A DNA stretch of 64,000 bases from Nibribacter koreensis (GTDB lineage Bacteria; Bacteroidota; Bacteroidia; Cytophagales; Hymenobacteraceae): assembly GCF_039541795.1 (NCBI RefSeq), contig NZ_BAABGX010000002.1, forward strand, positions 1,426,001 to 1,490,000, given 5' to 3'. The notes under the pieces were generated by a model. That model did not search any database and was not told where the DNA came from. It was given only the letters and a program-made list of their open reading frames with translations. Both the position numbers and the translations under genes were made by a program. Below are positions 9,440-17,604 of this stretch, one piece after another. How positions within the stretch are numbered: position 1 is the first letter of the stretch; every line of letters starts with the position of its first letter.

Positions 9440-10114
9440 TTAGAACTTAAGATTGGGAAGTTTGGGCATCTTGATTTGCTGAAGCGATTCTAGCACGCCT
9501 AGTTGCTTGAGAAAAGCCCCAGCGTTGGGCAAACCTATCACCTGCCAATGGTCACCTTTGTCCAGCATCTGTAGTTCCAGCACTAAGGCTTCTGGTTGAG
9601 ACGGCACCCGCAAAGACAATCCTACTACTGCCAGCGAGTCTTGTTGGTTGACGTACGCAATGTCCTCTAGCTGGCTGTTCTCCAGTTGGCTTTCACGTAA
9701 TACTTTCTCTAGCGGCAGCAGAGACTGGATCTGGGCCCATTCCTGGGGATTCATGTTGGCGGGTGGACCTTGACTGGCCTTGCCTTCGCGCACGTACTGT
9801 TCCAGTTCTGCCCTTAGGGTTTGCAATACCTTGTCTTTCTGGGAGGCCATCATCATGCCAATAAACAGACCTGCCATGGCGCGGTCCGTCTCAGACATCT
9901 GGGCCAGGCCCGCCTGGGTGGTTTGTTCCAGGAGGCTGGTAGAGGTTCTGGTTACGTCCACGTACTTTTCAATGGCGGCCATGTCACGGGCGTCTACGGC
10001 CTTTTTGATCTGGTACAAAGAATACTCAGGCCCTTGCACATAGCGGTCATAGAGCCAATATCCGCCTGCGGCCAAGAAGATGAGAAGTACTATCCAAACG
10101 ATGGGCTTTTTCAT
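9440..10114 (-). CDS. DUF2939-like membrane-anchored protein
   Basis: A 224-residue protein with one N-terminal membrane segment (IVWIVLLIFLAAGGYWLY). It then shows the DUF2939-type motif PEYSLYQIKKAVDARD followed by KYVD, which in that family precedes a helical bundle. The remainder is helical and ends with a basic/hydrophobic tail (KMPKLPNLKF). Function of the family is unknown. Likely anchored in the inner membrane with the domain outside the cytoplasm. Confidence 0.72.
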   Translation of the reverse strand: MKKPIVWIVLLIFLAAGGYWLYDRYVQGPEYSLYQIKKAVDARDMAAIEKYVDVTRTSTSLLEQTTQAGLAQMSETDRAMAGLFIGMMMASQKDKVLQTLRAELEQYVREGKASQGPPANMNPQEWAQIQSLLPLEKVLRESQLENSQLEDIAYVNQQDSLAVVGLSLRVPSQPEALVLELQMLDKGDHWQVIGLPNAGAFLKQLGVLESLQQIKMPKLPNLKF

Positions 10115-10220
10115 GGGGTGTTCCTTTAAAAGAATGCGTGAAGGCTGTATACGGTTTTTTTAGGCAGATTTCTATTTCGCCTTTAATACCAGATACTATT
10201 TATTGAGAACGCCAGACTTC

Positions 10221-10258
10221 CGTTTTTAGCCTCTTTTCCAGAAAACAGCCCAAAAACG
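10221..10258. repeat. 38-bp intergenic palindrome, copy 4
   Basis: Ends 2 nt from the stop codon of the ZIP transporter gene, on its 3' side. Arms CGTTTTTAGCCTCTTTTC and GAAAACAGCCCAAAAACG with a few mismatches. Confidence 0.85.
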
Positions 10259-10260
10259 AT

Positions 10261-11046
10261 TTACAACAGCCCCGCGCCAATGGCCAGAGAGGCTCCGGCA
10301 ATGGTGGCAATGAGCTTACCCCGGTTAAAGCGGTGCTCAGGGCTACTCTCAAACAGGATGGTAGTGGAGATGTGCAGGAAGTTACCCACCACCAGGCCAG
10401 AGAGAATGGTGAAGACCTCGCCGGTGAGCAGTTGCTCCAAGGCCACGTAGTTGCTGAACAAAAGCCCCAGCGGCGAGGCAATGGCAAACAGGAACAGATA
10501 CCCCAGAGCCTTTTTGAAACTGTGCAACCTGTCTACCAGCACGGACATGAGCGCAATGGCCGCCGGAATATGATGCAAGGCAATCCCTGCCAGAATGTGG
10601 TAGAAATTATCCCCCACGGCCGCGTGCGAGTGCAGATGCGAATGCGCCTGCTGGGCGGCCATACGTGACTGAATAAGCACACTGCCTTCTAAGAACGAGT
10701 GGATGATCAAGGAGACCAGCAAAAGTACTGGTACCGCTCCTATGCCATGGCTATGCCCGTGCCCATGGGAATGCGCGTGAATGTGGCCGTGCTCCACGCC
10801 ATGCGAGAACACCTCTAGGATCAACTGCAGGAAGAAGCCGGCCAGAATGTAAAAGCCCACGCGATGCGGGTCCTGGGTACTGAGCAACACGTCTGGCAGA
10901 ATGTGCAGGATGGTGAGCGCAAACAGATAGGCCCCACTGAACGCCAGCAGAATCTTGAGCCAGCGCTGGTTGCCCTGCGGTAGAAACTTGACCAGCCAAC
11001 CCGCCAGCATGACGGTAAAGAATAGAATAGAGACAGCTAACACCAT
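10261..11046 (-). CDS. ZIP family metal transporter
   Basis: A 261-residue membrane protein with about eight hydrophobic segments. A long His-rich cytoplasmic-type loop (HGVEHGHIHAHSHGHGHSHG) and a second HSHLHSH cluster precede GIALHHIPAAIALM, the metal-binding transmembrane motif of ZIP proteins. It probably imports zinc, iron or another divalent cation into the cytoplasm. It is 7 bp downstream of the methyltransferase gene on the same strand, so the two are likely cotranscribed. No metal-regulator site was recognised. Confidence 0.93.
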   Translation of the reverse strand: MVLAVSILFFTVMLAGWLVKFLPQGNQRWLKILLAFSGAYLFALTILHILPDVLLSTQDPHRVGFYILAGFFLQLILEVFSHGVEHGHIHAHSHGHGHSHGIGAVPVLLLVSLIIHSFLEGSVLIQSRMAAQQAHSHLHSHAAVGDNFYHILAGIALHHIPAAIALMSVLVDRLHSFKKALGYLFLFAIASPLGLLFSNYVALEQLLTGEVFTILSGLVVGNFLHISTTILFESSPEHRFNRGKLIATIAGASLAIGAGLL

Positions 11047-11053
11047 GAGGTCA

Positions 11054-11788
11054 TTACTTTTTCAGGACGAAGATCATGCGTTCACTTTTAACGGGGTCAT
11101 AGGGGCCCAGATGATAATCTCCAAAGACCTCGGCTAGGCGCAGCTGGCACATCTGGAAGTACTCAATGAACTCCTCATAGCGTAAGGCCCGCACCCGCTC
11201 CTGGTAATGATAGTCCTGCCCCTTGTCCTGAAACTGAATGGTCTTGATGATGAAGCCCATCTCCACGCGGCGGTTAATGTCAAACGTGATGCCGTCCACC
11301 TCTTTGGTCTCATGGAGCACCAGCCGGTCAATGACGCGCTGGGTGTTCATGAAGTCAATGATGAGCTTTCCGCCGGGTTTAATGGATGCCGTAGTGGCCC
11401 GCAAGGCTACCACGTTCTCATAGTCCTCCTGAAAATACCCGAAGCTGGTGAACAGGTTAAAGATAAAGTCAAAGTGGTCTGGCCGGAAGATGTTGCGCAT
11501 GTCATGCACAAAGAAGCGCAGGCGCTCATTCTCAGACTGTTGGGCTATGGCAATGCTCTGCTCAGAGAGGTCAATGCCCGTCACGTCATACCCTTTCTGG
11601 TTTAAGTAGATGGCATGGCGTCCCCGCCCACAGGCCAAATCCAACAATTTGCAGGTGGGTTTGGGGTGCAGGTGTTCCAAGAGATTGTCCATGAACCGCT
11701 GAGCCTCGTGGGCGTCCCGATTCTTGTACAAAATGTGGTAATACGGTGAGTCAAACCAAGTACTAAACCAATCTGAGGGTACTTCCAT
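11054..11788 (-). CDS. Class I SAM-dependent methyltransferase
   Basis: A 244-residue protein with a Rossmann-fold SAM-binding core: motif I LLDLACGRGRHAIYLNQKG, then the acidic motif II DVTGIDLS and motif IV DFIFNLFTSFGYF. The substrate is not evident. The C-terminal part resembles small-molecule methyltransferases of the UbiE/Tam kind. It forms a two-gene unit with the ZIP transporter. Confidence 0.88.
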   Translation of the reverse strand: MEVPSDWFSTWFDSPYYHILYKNRDAHEAQRFMDNLLEHLHPKPTCKLLDLACGRGRHAIYLNQKGYDVTGIDLSEQSIAIAQQSENERLRFFVHDMRNIFRPDHFDFIFNLFTSFGYFQEDYENVVALRATTASIKPGGKLIIDFMNTQRVIDRLVLHETKEVDGITFDINRRVEMGFIIKTIQFQDKGQDYHYQERVRALRYEEFIEYFQMCQLRLAEVFGDYHLGPYDPVKSERMIFVLKK

Positions 11789-11861
11789 GGGTGTGGCAAA
11801 AGGGTAAGGCTTGTAGCCGCAGACGGGTCATGGACGGGGCCGTGGCTACAAGAAAGGATTA

Positions 11862-12131
11862 CTACTGCGCAGTGTAGGCTGGGTTCTTTTCCAGGTTCAT
11901 CTTGCACACCGGGCACTTGCCCGGCTCCATGCTGGCGCTTCCCTTGCAGTTCATGGGGCAGATATACGCCATTTGTTTGGTAGAGGTGGCGGTGCTGTCT
12001 GCCGGAGTGCTGGCTTCTGTAGGAGTGGCCACGTCAGCAGACGTTTCCTTTTCTGTGGTAGTGGTTGTGTTGCAGGCGCTTACGGAGACCATGGCAACGG
12101 CCAGGACCCAGGCAAAAAATGTCTTTTTCAT
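11862..12131 (-). CDS. Small lipoprotein with heavy-metal-binding (YCPM-type) domain
   Basis: An 89-residue protein with a lipoprotein signal (VAMVSVSAC, Cys about residue 20), a Thr/Ala-rich linker, and a C-terminal YICPMNCKG ... PGKCPVCKMNL motif. This pattern is the short heavy-metal-binding domain found on Cu/Ag efflux adaptors and P-type ATPases. As a free lipoprotein it may bind copper or similar ions at the cell envelope. No copper efflux genes are in the window; the ZIP transporter is nearby but the link is only positional. Confidence 0.85.
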   Translation of the reverse strand: MKKTFFAWVLAVAMVSVSACNTTTTTEKETSADVATPTEASTPADSTATSTKQMAYICPMNCKGSASMEPGKCPVCKMNLEKNPAYTAQ

Positions 12132-12151
12132 ACCAATAAGTTATACAGCAA

Positions 12152-12199
12152 ATACCCGTTTTTGGCCTGTTTTCTGTAAAACAAGCCAAAAACGGGTAT
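12152..12199. repeat. 38-bp intergenic palindrome, copy 5, with extended arms
   Basis: The core is extended by ATACC before and GGTAT after, giving arms of about 23 bp. It lies between two small minus-strand lipoprotein genes. Confidence 0.9.
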
Positions 12200-12219
12200 A
12201 CTCTGATGGTGAATAAACC

Positions 12220-12510
12220 TTAGTTGTGATTCTCTACGGCGTCTTTTTTGGTCGTCTGCTTAGATGCCGGCGTGCCTTGGGTCTTGGTGTCAATGTCCGT
12301 GGCATGCTCATCATGGTTCAACAGTACCTCGTCTTGGGCTTCAGCGGCGTCGGCTTTGCTGTCAATGTTAGAGGTGTTGTTGCGCGTTCCTGGAGGCACG
12401 GTGTCATTAGATACTTTGGTCTCTGGACGCAGGTCTGATGGCTCACTGCTGCAAGAAGCCAGGGCAAGGGCACCTGCCACGGCAAATACGGAAAGGATGT
12501 TCTTTATCAT
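12220..12510 (-). CDS. Hypothetical small lipoprotein
   Basis: A 96-residue product with a lipoprotein signal (VAGALALASC, Cys about residue 20). The mature part is hydrophilic, rich in Asp, Glu, Thr and Lys and probably disordered (SNDTVPPGTRNN, EVLLNHDEHATD). No family recognised. It resembles many short Cytophagales lipoproteins of unknown role. Confidence 0.7.
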   Translation of the reverse strand: MIKNILSVFAVAGALALASCSSEPSDLRPETKVSNDTVPPGTRNNTSNIDSKADAAEAQDEVLLNHDEHATDIDTKTQGTPASKQTTKKDAVENHN

Positions 12511-12553
12511 CGGTTAGAGTAATTAGATTCTAATTAGTTGTTGGTATACACGC

Positions 12554-13150
12554 TTAGGCTGCCAGAAGGTTCTTGCGCTTGAGCAAGGAGTCCATCAGCT
12601 TTAAATCATTGGGGCTGTTGAAAATCTTGTGCGGCAACAGCAAGAAGATAGGAACGGTGAAGGTACGGGCCAGCCATCCTTTAAAACCACCCGGCAACTG
12701 GTCTGCGTTGGGTTGCTTTAACCACAGCATATAGCCGTCTTTCTGGTTGGCGGCGCGCTCAATCATGTCCCAGCTAATGTTCATGCCTTCGCGCTCGTTC
12801 AATTTCAATAACACCTGGCGTTGGTCAATCTCATAGTTCACGCGCTGGAACAAGGGGTTGCTCTGCTCCATCTGGGTTACGCCCATCACCTGCGCCGAGC
12901 GCAACAAGACATATATGATGGTGACCAAGACGGCGCCCGCTATCCACCACCAAGAGAACGCAAATACGGCCGGCAATGAGAACAGCACCAAGGGAATTAA
13001 CGCCCGCCACCATTCTTTCTTCCAGACCTGGCCCATGGCCATCTTGGCGTAGTCATTCTTGTCTTGCTGATACTTCTTTGTTCTGATGGCTAATGGATTA
13101 GAACCTACCTGCGCCTGTCTATATCCTCCTCTTTGATTAGGTTGCTGCAT
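12554..13150 (-). CDS. YcxB-like membrane protein
   Basis: A 198-residue protein with two adjacent membrane segments (ALIPLVLFSLPAVFAF and WWWIAGAVLVTIIYVLL) after a basic N-terminus. The C-terminal part, from YEIDQRQVLLKL through WDMIERA to FLLLPHKIF, matches the layout of YcxB-like proteins (small beta domain after two helices). The role of this family is unknown. Confidence 0.75.
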   Translation of the reverse strand: MQQPNQRGGYRQAQVGSNPLAIRTKKYQQDKNDYAKMAMGQVWKKEWWRALIPLVLFSLPAVFAFSWWWIAGAVLVTIIYVLLRSAQVMGVTQMEQSNPLFQRVNYEIDQRQVLLKLNEREGMNISWDMIERAANQKDGYMLWLKQPNADQLPGGFKGWLARTFTVPIFLLLPHKIFNSPNDLKLMDSLLKRKNLLAA

Positions 13151-13181
13151 AATGTTTTGTAATCTACTATGTATTTGGACT

Positions 13182-13288
13182 CAAGATGTAAGACACAAGA
13201 TTCAAGACTTTTCTTATGTTCTCTATATCGGTTGTCCAGCTTTTAAATAATGTACTTTGTAATCTTATGTCTTGCGTCTTACATCTTG
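13182..13288. repeat. Inverted repeat of a TGTAAGAC-type word in the nadC 3' gap
   Basis: CAAGATGTAAGACACAAG (13182-13199) is repeated in inverse orientation at 13271-13288 with one mismatch, separated by about 70 bp of AT-rich DNA. It fills the gap between the YcxB-like gene and the nadC stop. Similar words (GAGTCTTGAGTCTAGAG) occur at 42826-42850. Confidence 0.75.
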
Positions 13289-13295
13289 TGTCTGA

Positions 13296-14153
13296 CTAAA
13301 ACGCTTTCAAACTCAGGTCCAGGCTTCTATTGGAGTGCGTGAGGGCGCCTACGGAGATGAAGTCCACGCCGGTCTCAGCTACAGCCCTGATGGTCTTCTC
13401 CGTGATGCCGCCCGAGGCCTCTACCTCAAACCGGCCGCCTATCAATTCTACGGCTTCTTTCAGTTTCTCCACGGGGAAGTTGTCCAGCATGATTCTATGG
13501 ATGCCGCCCACTTCCAGTGCCTGGCGAACTTCGTCTAGGTTTCTGGTCTCTACCTCTATCTTCAGGTCCTTGCCCAGTCTCCTTAAGTAGGCATGCGTGG
13601 CTTCAATAGCGGGTTTGATGCCGCCGGCGTAGTCCACGTGGTTGTCTTTGAGCATGATCATATCAAACAACCCAAACCGGTGGTTGGTGCCCCCGCCAAT
13701 CAAAACCGCCCATTTCTCCATCATCCTGAAGTTAGGCGTGGTTTTGCGGGTGTCCAGCAGACGGGCACCAGTGCCTTCAATCAGTCTGATAATACTCTGC
13801 GTGTAAGTGGCAATGCCGCTCATGCGCTGCATGCAGTTCAAGACCAGGCGCTCAGCCGTCAAAATAGATTGGGCTTTGCCATGCACGGTCAAGGCTACAT
13901 CACCAAATTTGATAGGCGTGCCGTCCTGCAAGAGCACTTCTACGCGCAGGGTTGGGTCTACTTGCTTGAAAATAGCCACGGCCAGTTCCACGCCCGCCAA
14001 GATGCCTTCGTCCTTCACCAACAACTTGGCTTGGTTGGTGGCAGCCGCTGGGATAGCCGCCAAAGAGGAGTGGTCCCCATCGGCTACGTCTTCCTGCAGG
14101 GCCTGCCGGATAAACGTCTGTATGCTTTCTTCTGTTAGGTACGGAGCTTTCAC
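13296..14153 (-). CDS. nadC: Nicotinate-nucleotide diphosphorylase (carboxylating)
   Basis: A quinolinate phosphoribosyltransferase, converting quinolinate and PRPP to nicotinate mononucleotide in NAD synthesis. Visible motifs are RMSGIATYT, LLDTRKTTP, KDNHVDYAGG, EVETRNLDEVRQAL and EASGGITEKTI, all typical of NadC. The frame is open to a GTG at 14177, but that codon lies inside a terminator hairpin. The GTG at 14153 (VKAPYLTEESI) is preferred; it gives 285 residues, normal for the family. It lies downstream of the DUF4783 gene on the same strand but with its own promoter-like box. Confidence 0.95.
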   Translation of the reverse strand: MKAPYLTEESIQTFIRQALQEDVADGDHSSLAAIPAAATNQAKLLVKDEGILAGVELAVAIFKQVDPTLRVEVLLQDGTPIKFGDVALTVHGKAQSILTAERLVLNCMQRMSGIATYTQSIIRLIEGTGARLLDTRKTTPNFRMMEKWAVLIGGGTNHRFGLFDMIMLKDNHVDYAGGIKPAIEATHAYLRRLGKDLKIEVETRNLDEVRQALEVGGIHRIMLDNFPVEKLKEAVELIGGRFEVEASGGITEKTIRAVAETGVDFISVGALTHSNRSLDLSLKAF

Positions 14154-14158
14154 GGGTG

Positions 14159-14166
14159 CAAAAATA
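14159..14166 (-). promoter_or_regulatory. Candidate -7 box for nadC
   Basis: On the minus strand this reads TATTTTTG, a full match to the Bacteroidota TAnnTTTG box. Only 5 nt separate it from the chosen GTG start, implying a leaderless or nearly leaderless mRNA. Its first T is the last T of the upstream terminator tract. Confidence 0.55.
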
Positions 14167-14195
14167 AAAAAAGGCACCGAACAATCGGTGCCTTT
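14164..14195 (-). terminator. Rho-independent terminator of the DUF4783 gene
   Basis: On the minus strand, stem AAAGGCACCGA / TCGGTGCCTTT with a 4-nt loop is followed by a run of Ts that merges with the nadC -7 box. Confidence 0.9.
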
Positions 14196-14275
14196 TCAAA
14201 CTATCGCTGTAAACAGCCGGTATATTTTCAATTTATCTAAGAATCTTACGCCTAATAGCTTAGGGCGCAGGCCTC

Positions 14276-14677
14276 TTACTTGAATTCTATGGTGTCAATC
14301 TTGTAGGCGTCGCCGTACTTCTTCATGCGTACCAGCACCGTATAACGGCCGCCTTTGTGGGCGTATTTACCAATGGCGTAGCGCTGTCCGTCCTCAGAAC
14401 CGCCCTGGTGCTCAAAATCAAAGCTCAATGGGGCGTTTTTGCTGAAAAAGTTACGCAACACCATCTCGGCCTGGCTTTGGCTGTAGCTGGCGTTGTCACC
14501 GTCAATGCTCACCTGTACTTTGGTGTTCAGGTATTGGGCCAAGCTACGGGAAGAGCCTGACTTGATAGCCGACTTGACACCCGGTACAATGTCAGACTGA
14601 GCGGCTACTTGTCCGGCGCCTACCAACATCCCCAACATCACTACCACCATTGCCAGTACTCGTTTCATATTTTTCAT
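14276..14677 (-). CDS. DUF4783 domain-containing exported protein
   Basis: A 133-residue protein with a signal peptide (VVVMLGMLVGAGQVAAQ) and a small alpha+beta fold of the NTF2-like type (SSRSLAQYLNTKVQVSID ... KIDTIEFK), matching the DUF4783 family of Bacteroidota. Function unknown. The second Met (residue 4) is an alternative start at 14668. A good TATCTTTG box lies upstream at 14746-14753 on the same strand. Confidence 0.82.
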   Translation of the reverse strand: MKNMKRVLAMVVVMLGMLVGAGQVAAQSDIVPGVKSAIKSGSSRSLAQYLNTKVQVSIDGDNASYSQSQAEMVLRNFFSKNAPLSFDFEHQGGSEDGQRYAIGKYAHKGGRYTVLVRMKKYGDAYKIDTIEFK

Positions 14678-14745
14678 CGCTTCTATTCTCCAGTTTACAG
14701 GTAGGTAGCCAAAACTATGCCAAACCCCACCATTCTTGGATGTTA

Positions 14746-14753
14746 CAAAGATA
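14746..14753 (-). promoter_or_regulatory. Candidate -7 box (TATCTTTG) for the DUF4783 gene
   Basis: The minus strand reads TATCTTTG, a full TAnnTTTG match, about 70 bp upstream of the start codon. It is back to back with the gpmI promoter. Confidence 0.5.
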
Positions 14754-14805
14754 CTGGAAATCTATAGAAACAGGCAGGAAGCCACGCTTTTTCAACTACG
14801 TCTTG

Positions 14806-14813
14806 TATCTTTA
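14806..14813 (+). promoter_or_regulatory. Candidate -7 box for gpmI
   Basis: TATCTTTA lies 4 nt before the ATG at 14818, so transcription would begin at or next to the start codon (leaderless). It also supports this ATG rather than earlier in-frame codons. Confidence 0.5.
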
Positions 14814-14817
14814 CCCC

Positions 14818-16353
14818 ATGAGCAAGAAGGTACTTTTAATGATTCTGGACGGATGGGGATTGGGCACTGACCCAACCGTGTCTGCCATTGCGCACGCCCA
14901 CACGCCCTTTGTAGATTCTTTGTTTGAACGTTTTCCGCATGCCCGCTTAGAGGCGTCTGGTGAGGCCGTGGGTCTGCCCGAAGGCCAGATGGGAAACTCT
15001 GAAGTAGGCCACATGAACCTGGGCGCCGGCCGCGTGGTGTACCAGGATTTGGTGCGCATCAACGTAGCTATCAGAGAGAAGACCCTGGGGCAGAACCCTG
15101 TCTTGCAAGACGCCTTCGCCTACGCCCGTGAGAACGGCAAGCCAGTGCACCTGATTGGCCTGGTCTCTGACGGCGGCGTGCACTCGCATATCAACCACGT
15201 CAAAGCGCTTTGCTCTCTGGCACATGAGCAAGGCTTGTCTGATGTCTTCATTCATGCCTTCACCGATGGGCGGGATACTGACCCTAAAGGCGGCCTGGAC
15301 TATTTGACTGATTTACAAAACCACTTAGATAAAAGTACTGCCAAGATTGCCTCCATCATTGGCCGTTACTACGCTATGGACCGCGACAACCGCTGGGAGC
15401 GCGTGAAGCTGGCCTATGACCTGATGGTGCACGGCAACGGAAGGGCCTCTGTGAATTGGCGCGAAGCCGTGCAGGAGTCCTATGACGATGCCGTAACCGA
15501 TGAGTTCCTGCAGCCCATTGTGTGCCTGAATGAGAACGGCGAGGCCATGGCCAAAATCAAGGAAGGCGATGTGGTGATTTGCTTCAACTTCAGGACGGAC
15601 CGCGGCCGTGAGATTACCCAGGCCCTGACTCAGCGCGAGTTCCCGGAGCAGGACATGTACCCCTTGTCCCTGCGCTACTACACGCTCACCAACTATGATG
15701 ACACCTTTGTAGGCGTGCAGGCCATCTTTGACAAGGATAACCTGGCCAATACCCTAGGTGAAGTGCTGGAGCATGCCGGCAAAACCCAGATACGCATAGC
15801 CGAAACGGAGAAATACCCGCACGTGACCTTCTTCTTCTCAGGTGGCCGTGAGTTGCCGTTTAACGGGGAGAAGCGCCTCATGTGTCCTTCACCCAAGGTG
15901 GCCACTTATGACCTGCAACCAGAGATGAGCGCCTTTGATATCAGGGACGCCATTGTGCCGGAAATTAAGGCTGAGAGCGCTGACTTTATCTGCCTCAACT
16001 TTGCCAACCCAGACATGGTAGGCCACACGGGCGTGTTTGAAGCGGCCATCAAAGCGGTAGAAACGGTTGACCAGTGCGCGCAGGCCGTAGTGACCGCCGC
16101 CTTAGCCCATGGCTACGCCAGCATCATCATTGCCGACCATGGCAACGCCGACATCATGCGCAACCCAGACGGCACGCCCAACACTGCCCATACCACCAAT
16201 CTGGTCCCGTTCATCCTGGCCGACGAAGCCTACAAAGGCGAACTGCTGGATGGCAAGCTGGGTGACATTGCCCCCACCATTTTGGCGCTCATGGGCCTTC
16301 AGGCTCCCGCTGACATGACGGGCACGTCTTTGCTCACGCCGCATTTAGTATAA
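14818..16353 (+). CDS. gpmI: 2,3-bisphosphoglycerate-independent phosphoglycerate mutase
   Basis: A 511-residue enzyme of alkaline-phosphatase fold interconverting 3- and 2-phosphoglycerate in glycolysis with two Mn ions. Seen: LMILDGWGLG at the N-terminus, the phosphoserine loop MGNSEVGHMNLGAGRVV, TDGRDTDPKGG, IIGRYYAMDRDNRWERV, FNFRTDRGREI, and the metal-binding IIADHGNADIM near the C-terminus. All active-site motifs look intact. The start at 14818 (MSKKVLL) fits the family; the frame is open upstream but not plausible as protein. Confidence 0.97.
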   Translation: MSKKVLLMILDGWGLGTDPTVSAIAHAHTPFVDSLFERFPHARLEASGEAVGLPEGQMGNSEVGHMNLGAGRVVYQDLVRINVAIREKTLGQNPVLQDAFAYARENGKPVHLIGLVSDGGVHSHINHVKALCSLAHEQGLSDVFIHAFTDGRDTDPKGGLDYLTDLQNHLDKSTAKIASIIGRYYAMDRDNRWERVKLAYDLMVHGNGRASVNWREAVQESYDDAVTDEFLQPIVCLNENGEAMAKIKEGDVVICFNFRTDRGREITQALTQREFPEQDMYPLSLRYYTLTNYDDTFVGVQAIFDKDNLANTLGEVLEHAGKTQIRIAETEKYPHVTFFFSGGRELPFNGEKRLMCPSPKVATYDLQPEMSAFDIRDAIVPEIKAESADFICLNFANPDMVGHTGVFEAAIKAVETVDQCAQAVVTAALAHGYASIIIADHGNADIMRNPDGTPNTAHTTNLVPFILADEAYKGELLDGKLGDIAPTILALMGLQAPADMTGTSLLTPHLV

Positions 16354-16380
16354 GACATCTTACCCATACTGGAACGCGTA

Positions 16381-16426
16381 TTTCTGTTTTTGGTCTGTTT
16401 TCCAGAAAACAGGCCAAAAACAGAAA
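16381..16426. repeat. 38-bp intergenic palindrome, copy 6, with compensated ends
   Basis: The usual terminal CG is replaced by TG on the left and CA on the right, so pairing is kept. The arms extend further as TTTC / GAAA. It lies 3' of gpmI. Confidence 0.88.
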
Positions 16427-16470
16427 TCTTGTTTCACGGAGCCTTCAGCCTTTATCTTATTCCTACCTCT

Positions 16471-17173
16471 ATGAGGAAATCCTCTTTACTACTTGGTCTT
16501 GTGTTTTCTCTGTTTCTAAGTTCTTGCCAGGACCAGCCTACGCCTAGAGCCGCGCGTTCTACGGGCCAGGCTTTTGACTTGGTAAGCTTTCTAGACCAGG
16601 AGGCAGAGGCACTACGCCAAAGCAATGCCAAAGTGAGTAAGACGGTGCTGGAAGACGGACAGGTGAAAGAGACCAAAGAGCTACAAAACCTGGACTGGGC
16701 ACCTTCGCCGATGCCGACTTGAACAAGCCCGCCTTGCTTGGACTCTTTGACATAGAGAAAACCACTAACGCGCAAGGCCAGCAAGTACATCATTACACCG
16801 TCAAAGAAGACGCAGACGCTATTGTCAAGGAAGCCACTTATGTTTTAGACGCACAAGGGCGCTTGGTCCAGTTTGAGGCAACCATGCTCCAGAAGAACTT
16901 TCTGTTCACCACGCACAAACAACTATTTATAAAGGCTCAGCCCGGCCTCATGCCGTCCTTGCAAGCCTATAGCTTGGATGAGTCCCAGACGCTCTTGTTC
17001 TCCAATTCAGAGCGCTATGGCGTACAGGGGCAAATTGTACGCTAAGAGCAGGAAGTTGCCCCGCTCATGCGCTCGTCTCTAAAAACCAGAGGGATTACAT
17101 TGTCACCCAAACGTACCGCACAGGCCATGGGCAAAGTGAGGCTATTCTTGTAGAAGCGAGATGGTTTGGCTAG
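16471..17173 (+). pseudogene. Frameshifted hypothetical lipoprotein gene
   Basis: An ATG at 16471 starts a lipoprotein signal (LLLGLVFSLFLSSC) and the frame runs to a TGA at 16720. The next frame then continues with convincing protein (ADLNKPALLGLFDIEK ... YGVQGQIVR) to 17045. Adding one T at the CTT near 16704 joins the two as NLDWAPFADADLNKPALLG. A third frame after 17043 still looks coding (NQRDYIVTQTYRTGHGQSE) to a TAG at 17173, suggesting a second one-base loss. Either a decayed gene or base-calling errors. No family recognised. Confidence 0.65.
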
Positions 17174-17469
17174 TTGCTTACTACCGTAAAGTATTTGATT
17201 TTGACGCTACCCGGCACCAACTGGGTGTCTTTGGGAATGCCTTTGTGGGATTCTTGGTACTGGTGGCTCTTATACCAAGTCTTAAAGCTTTCCTCATTAT
17301 CCCAGTACGTCAAAAGCCAAATCTCTTGTGGATTGTCCTGCGGAGAAAGCACTTCCAGACGTTGGAAGCCCGGTGCGCCGTCTACTAGATGGGGTCTGTT
17401 TTTAAACGCCTCATGTACGTTGGCGTTAGAGTCATTGGCAATGGTGAAGGTGCTTAGGGAAACAAACAT
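17170..17469 (-). CDS. Antibiotic biosynthesis monooxygenase-fold (ABM) protein
   Basis: A ~99-residue dimeric alpha+beta barrel type protein. Features are MFVSLSTFTIANDSN at the N-terminus, then HLVDGAPGFQRLEVLSPQ and IWLLTYWDNEESFKTWYKS, the usual ABM layout (HmoB/IsdG-like or quinol monooxygenase-like). The start at 17469 was preferred over 17508 because the fold begins there and a TATCTCTG box sits 5 nt upstream. It overlaps the end of the frameshifted gene. Substrate unknown; haem degradation is possible but not shown. Confidence 0.82.
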   Translation of the reverse strand: MFVSLSTFTIANDSNANVHEAFKNRPHLVDGAPGFQRLEVLSPQDNPQEIWLLTYWDNEESFKTWYKSHQYQESHKGIPKDTQLVPGSVKIKYFTVVSN

Positions 17470-17604
17470 GCTATCAGAGATAAAAAGAGTGTGCTCAGGT
17501 CCTGCCAAAAAGAAAGAACCAGGCTTTTTATAGGTTGGAGTGATTTTTTGGAGTAGGGTACGTATTTATACTAGGCTGTGTAACGTAATTTTACTTGTAT
17601 CGTT

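Noticed and set aside
10150..10200. Possible further palindrome copy (ACGGTTTTTTTAGGCAGATTTC)
   Set aside because: Only a left-arm-like half is seen; no complementary right arm, so not counted.
14154..14177. nadC start at GTG 14177
   Set aside because: The codon lies within a terminator hairpin and the extra residues come from its T-tract and the -7 box.
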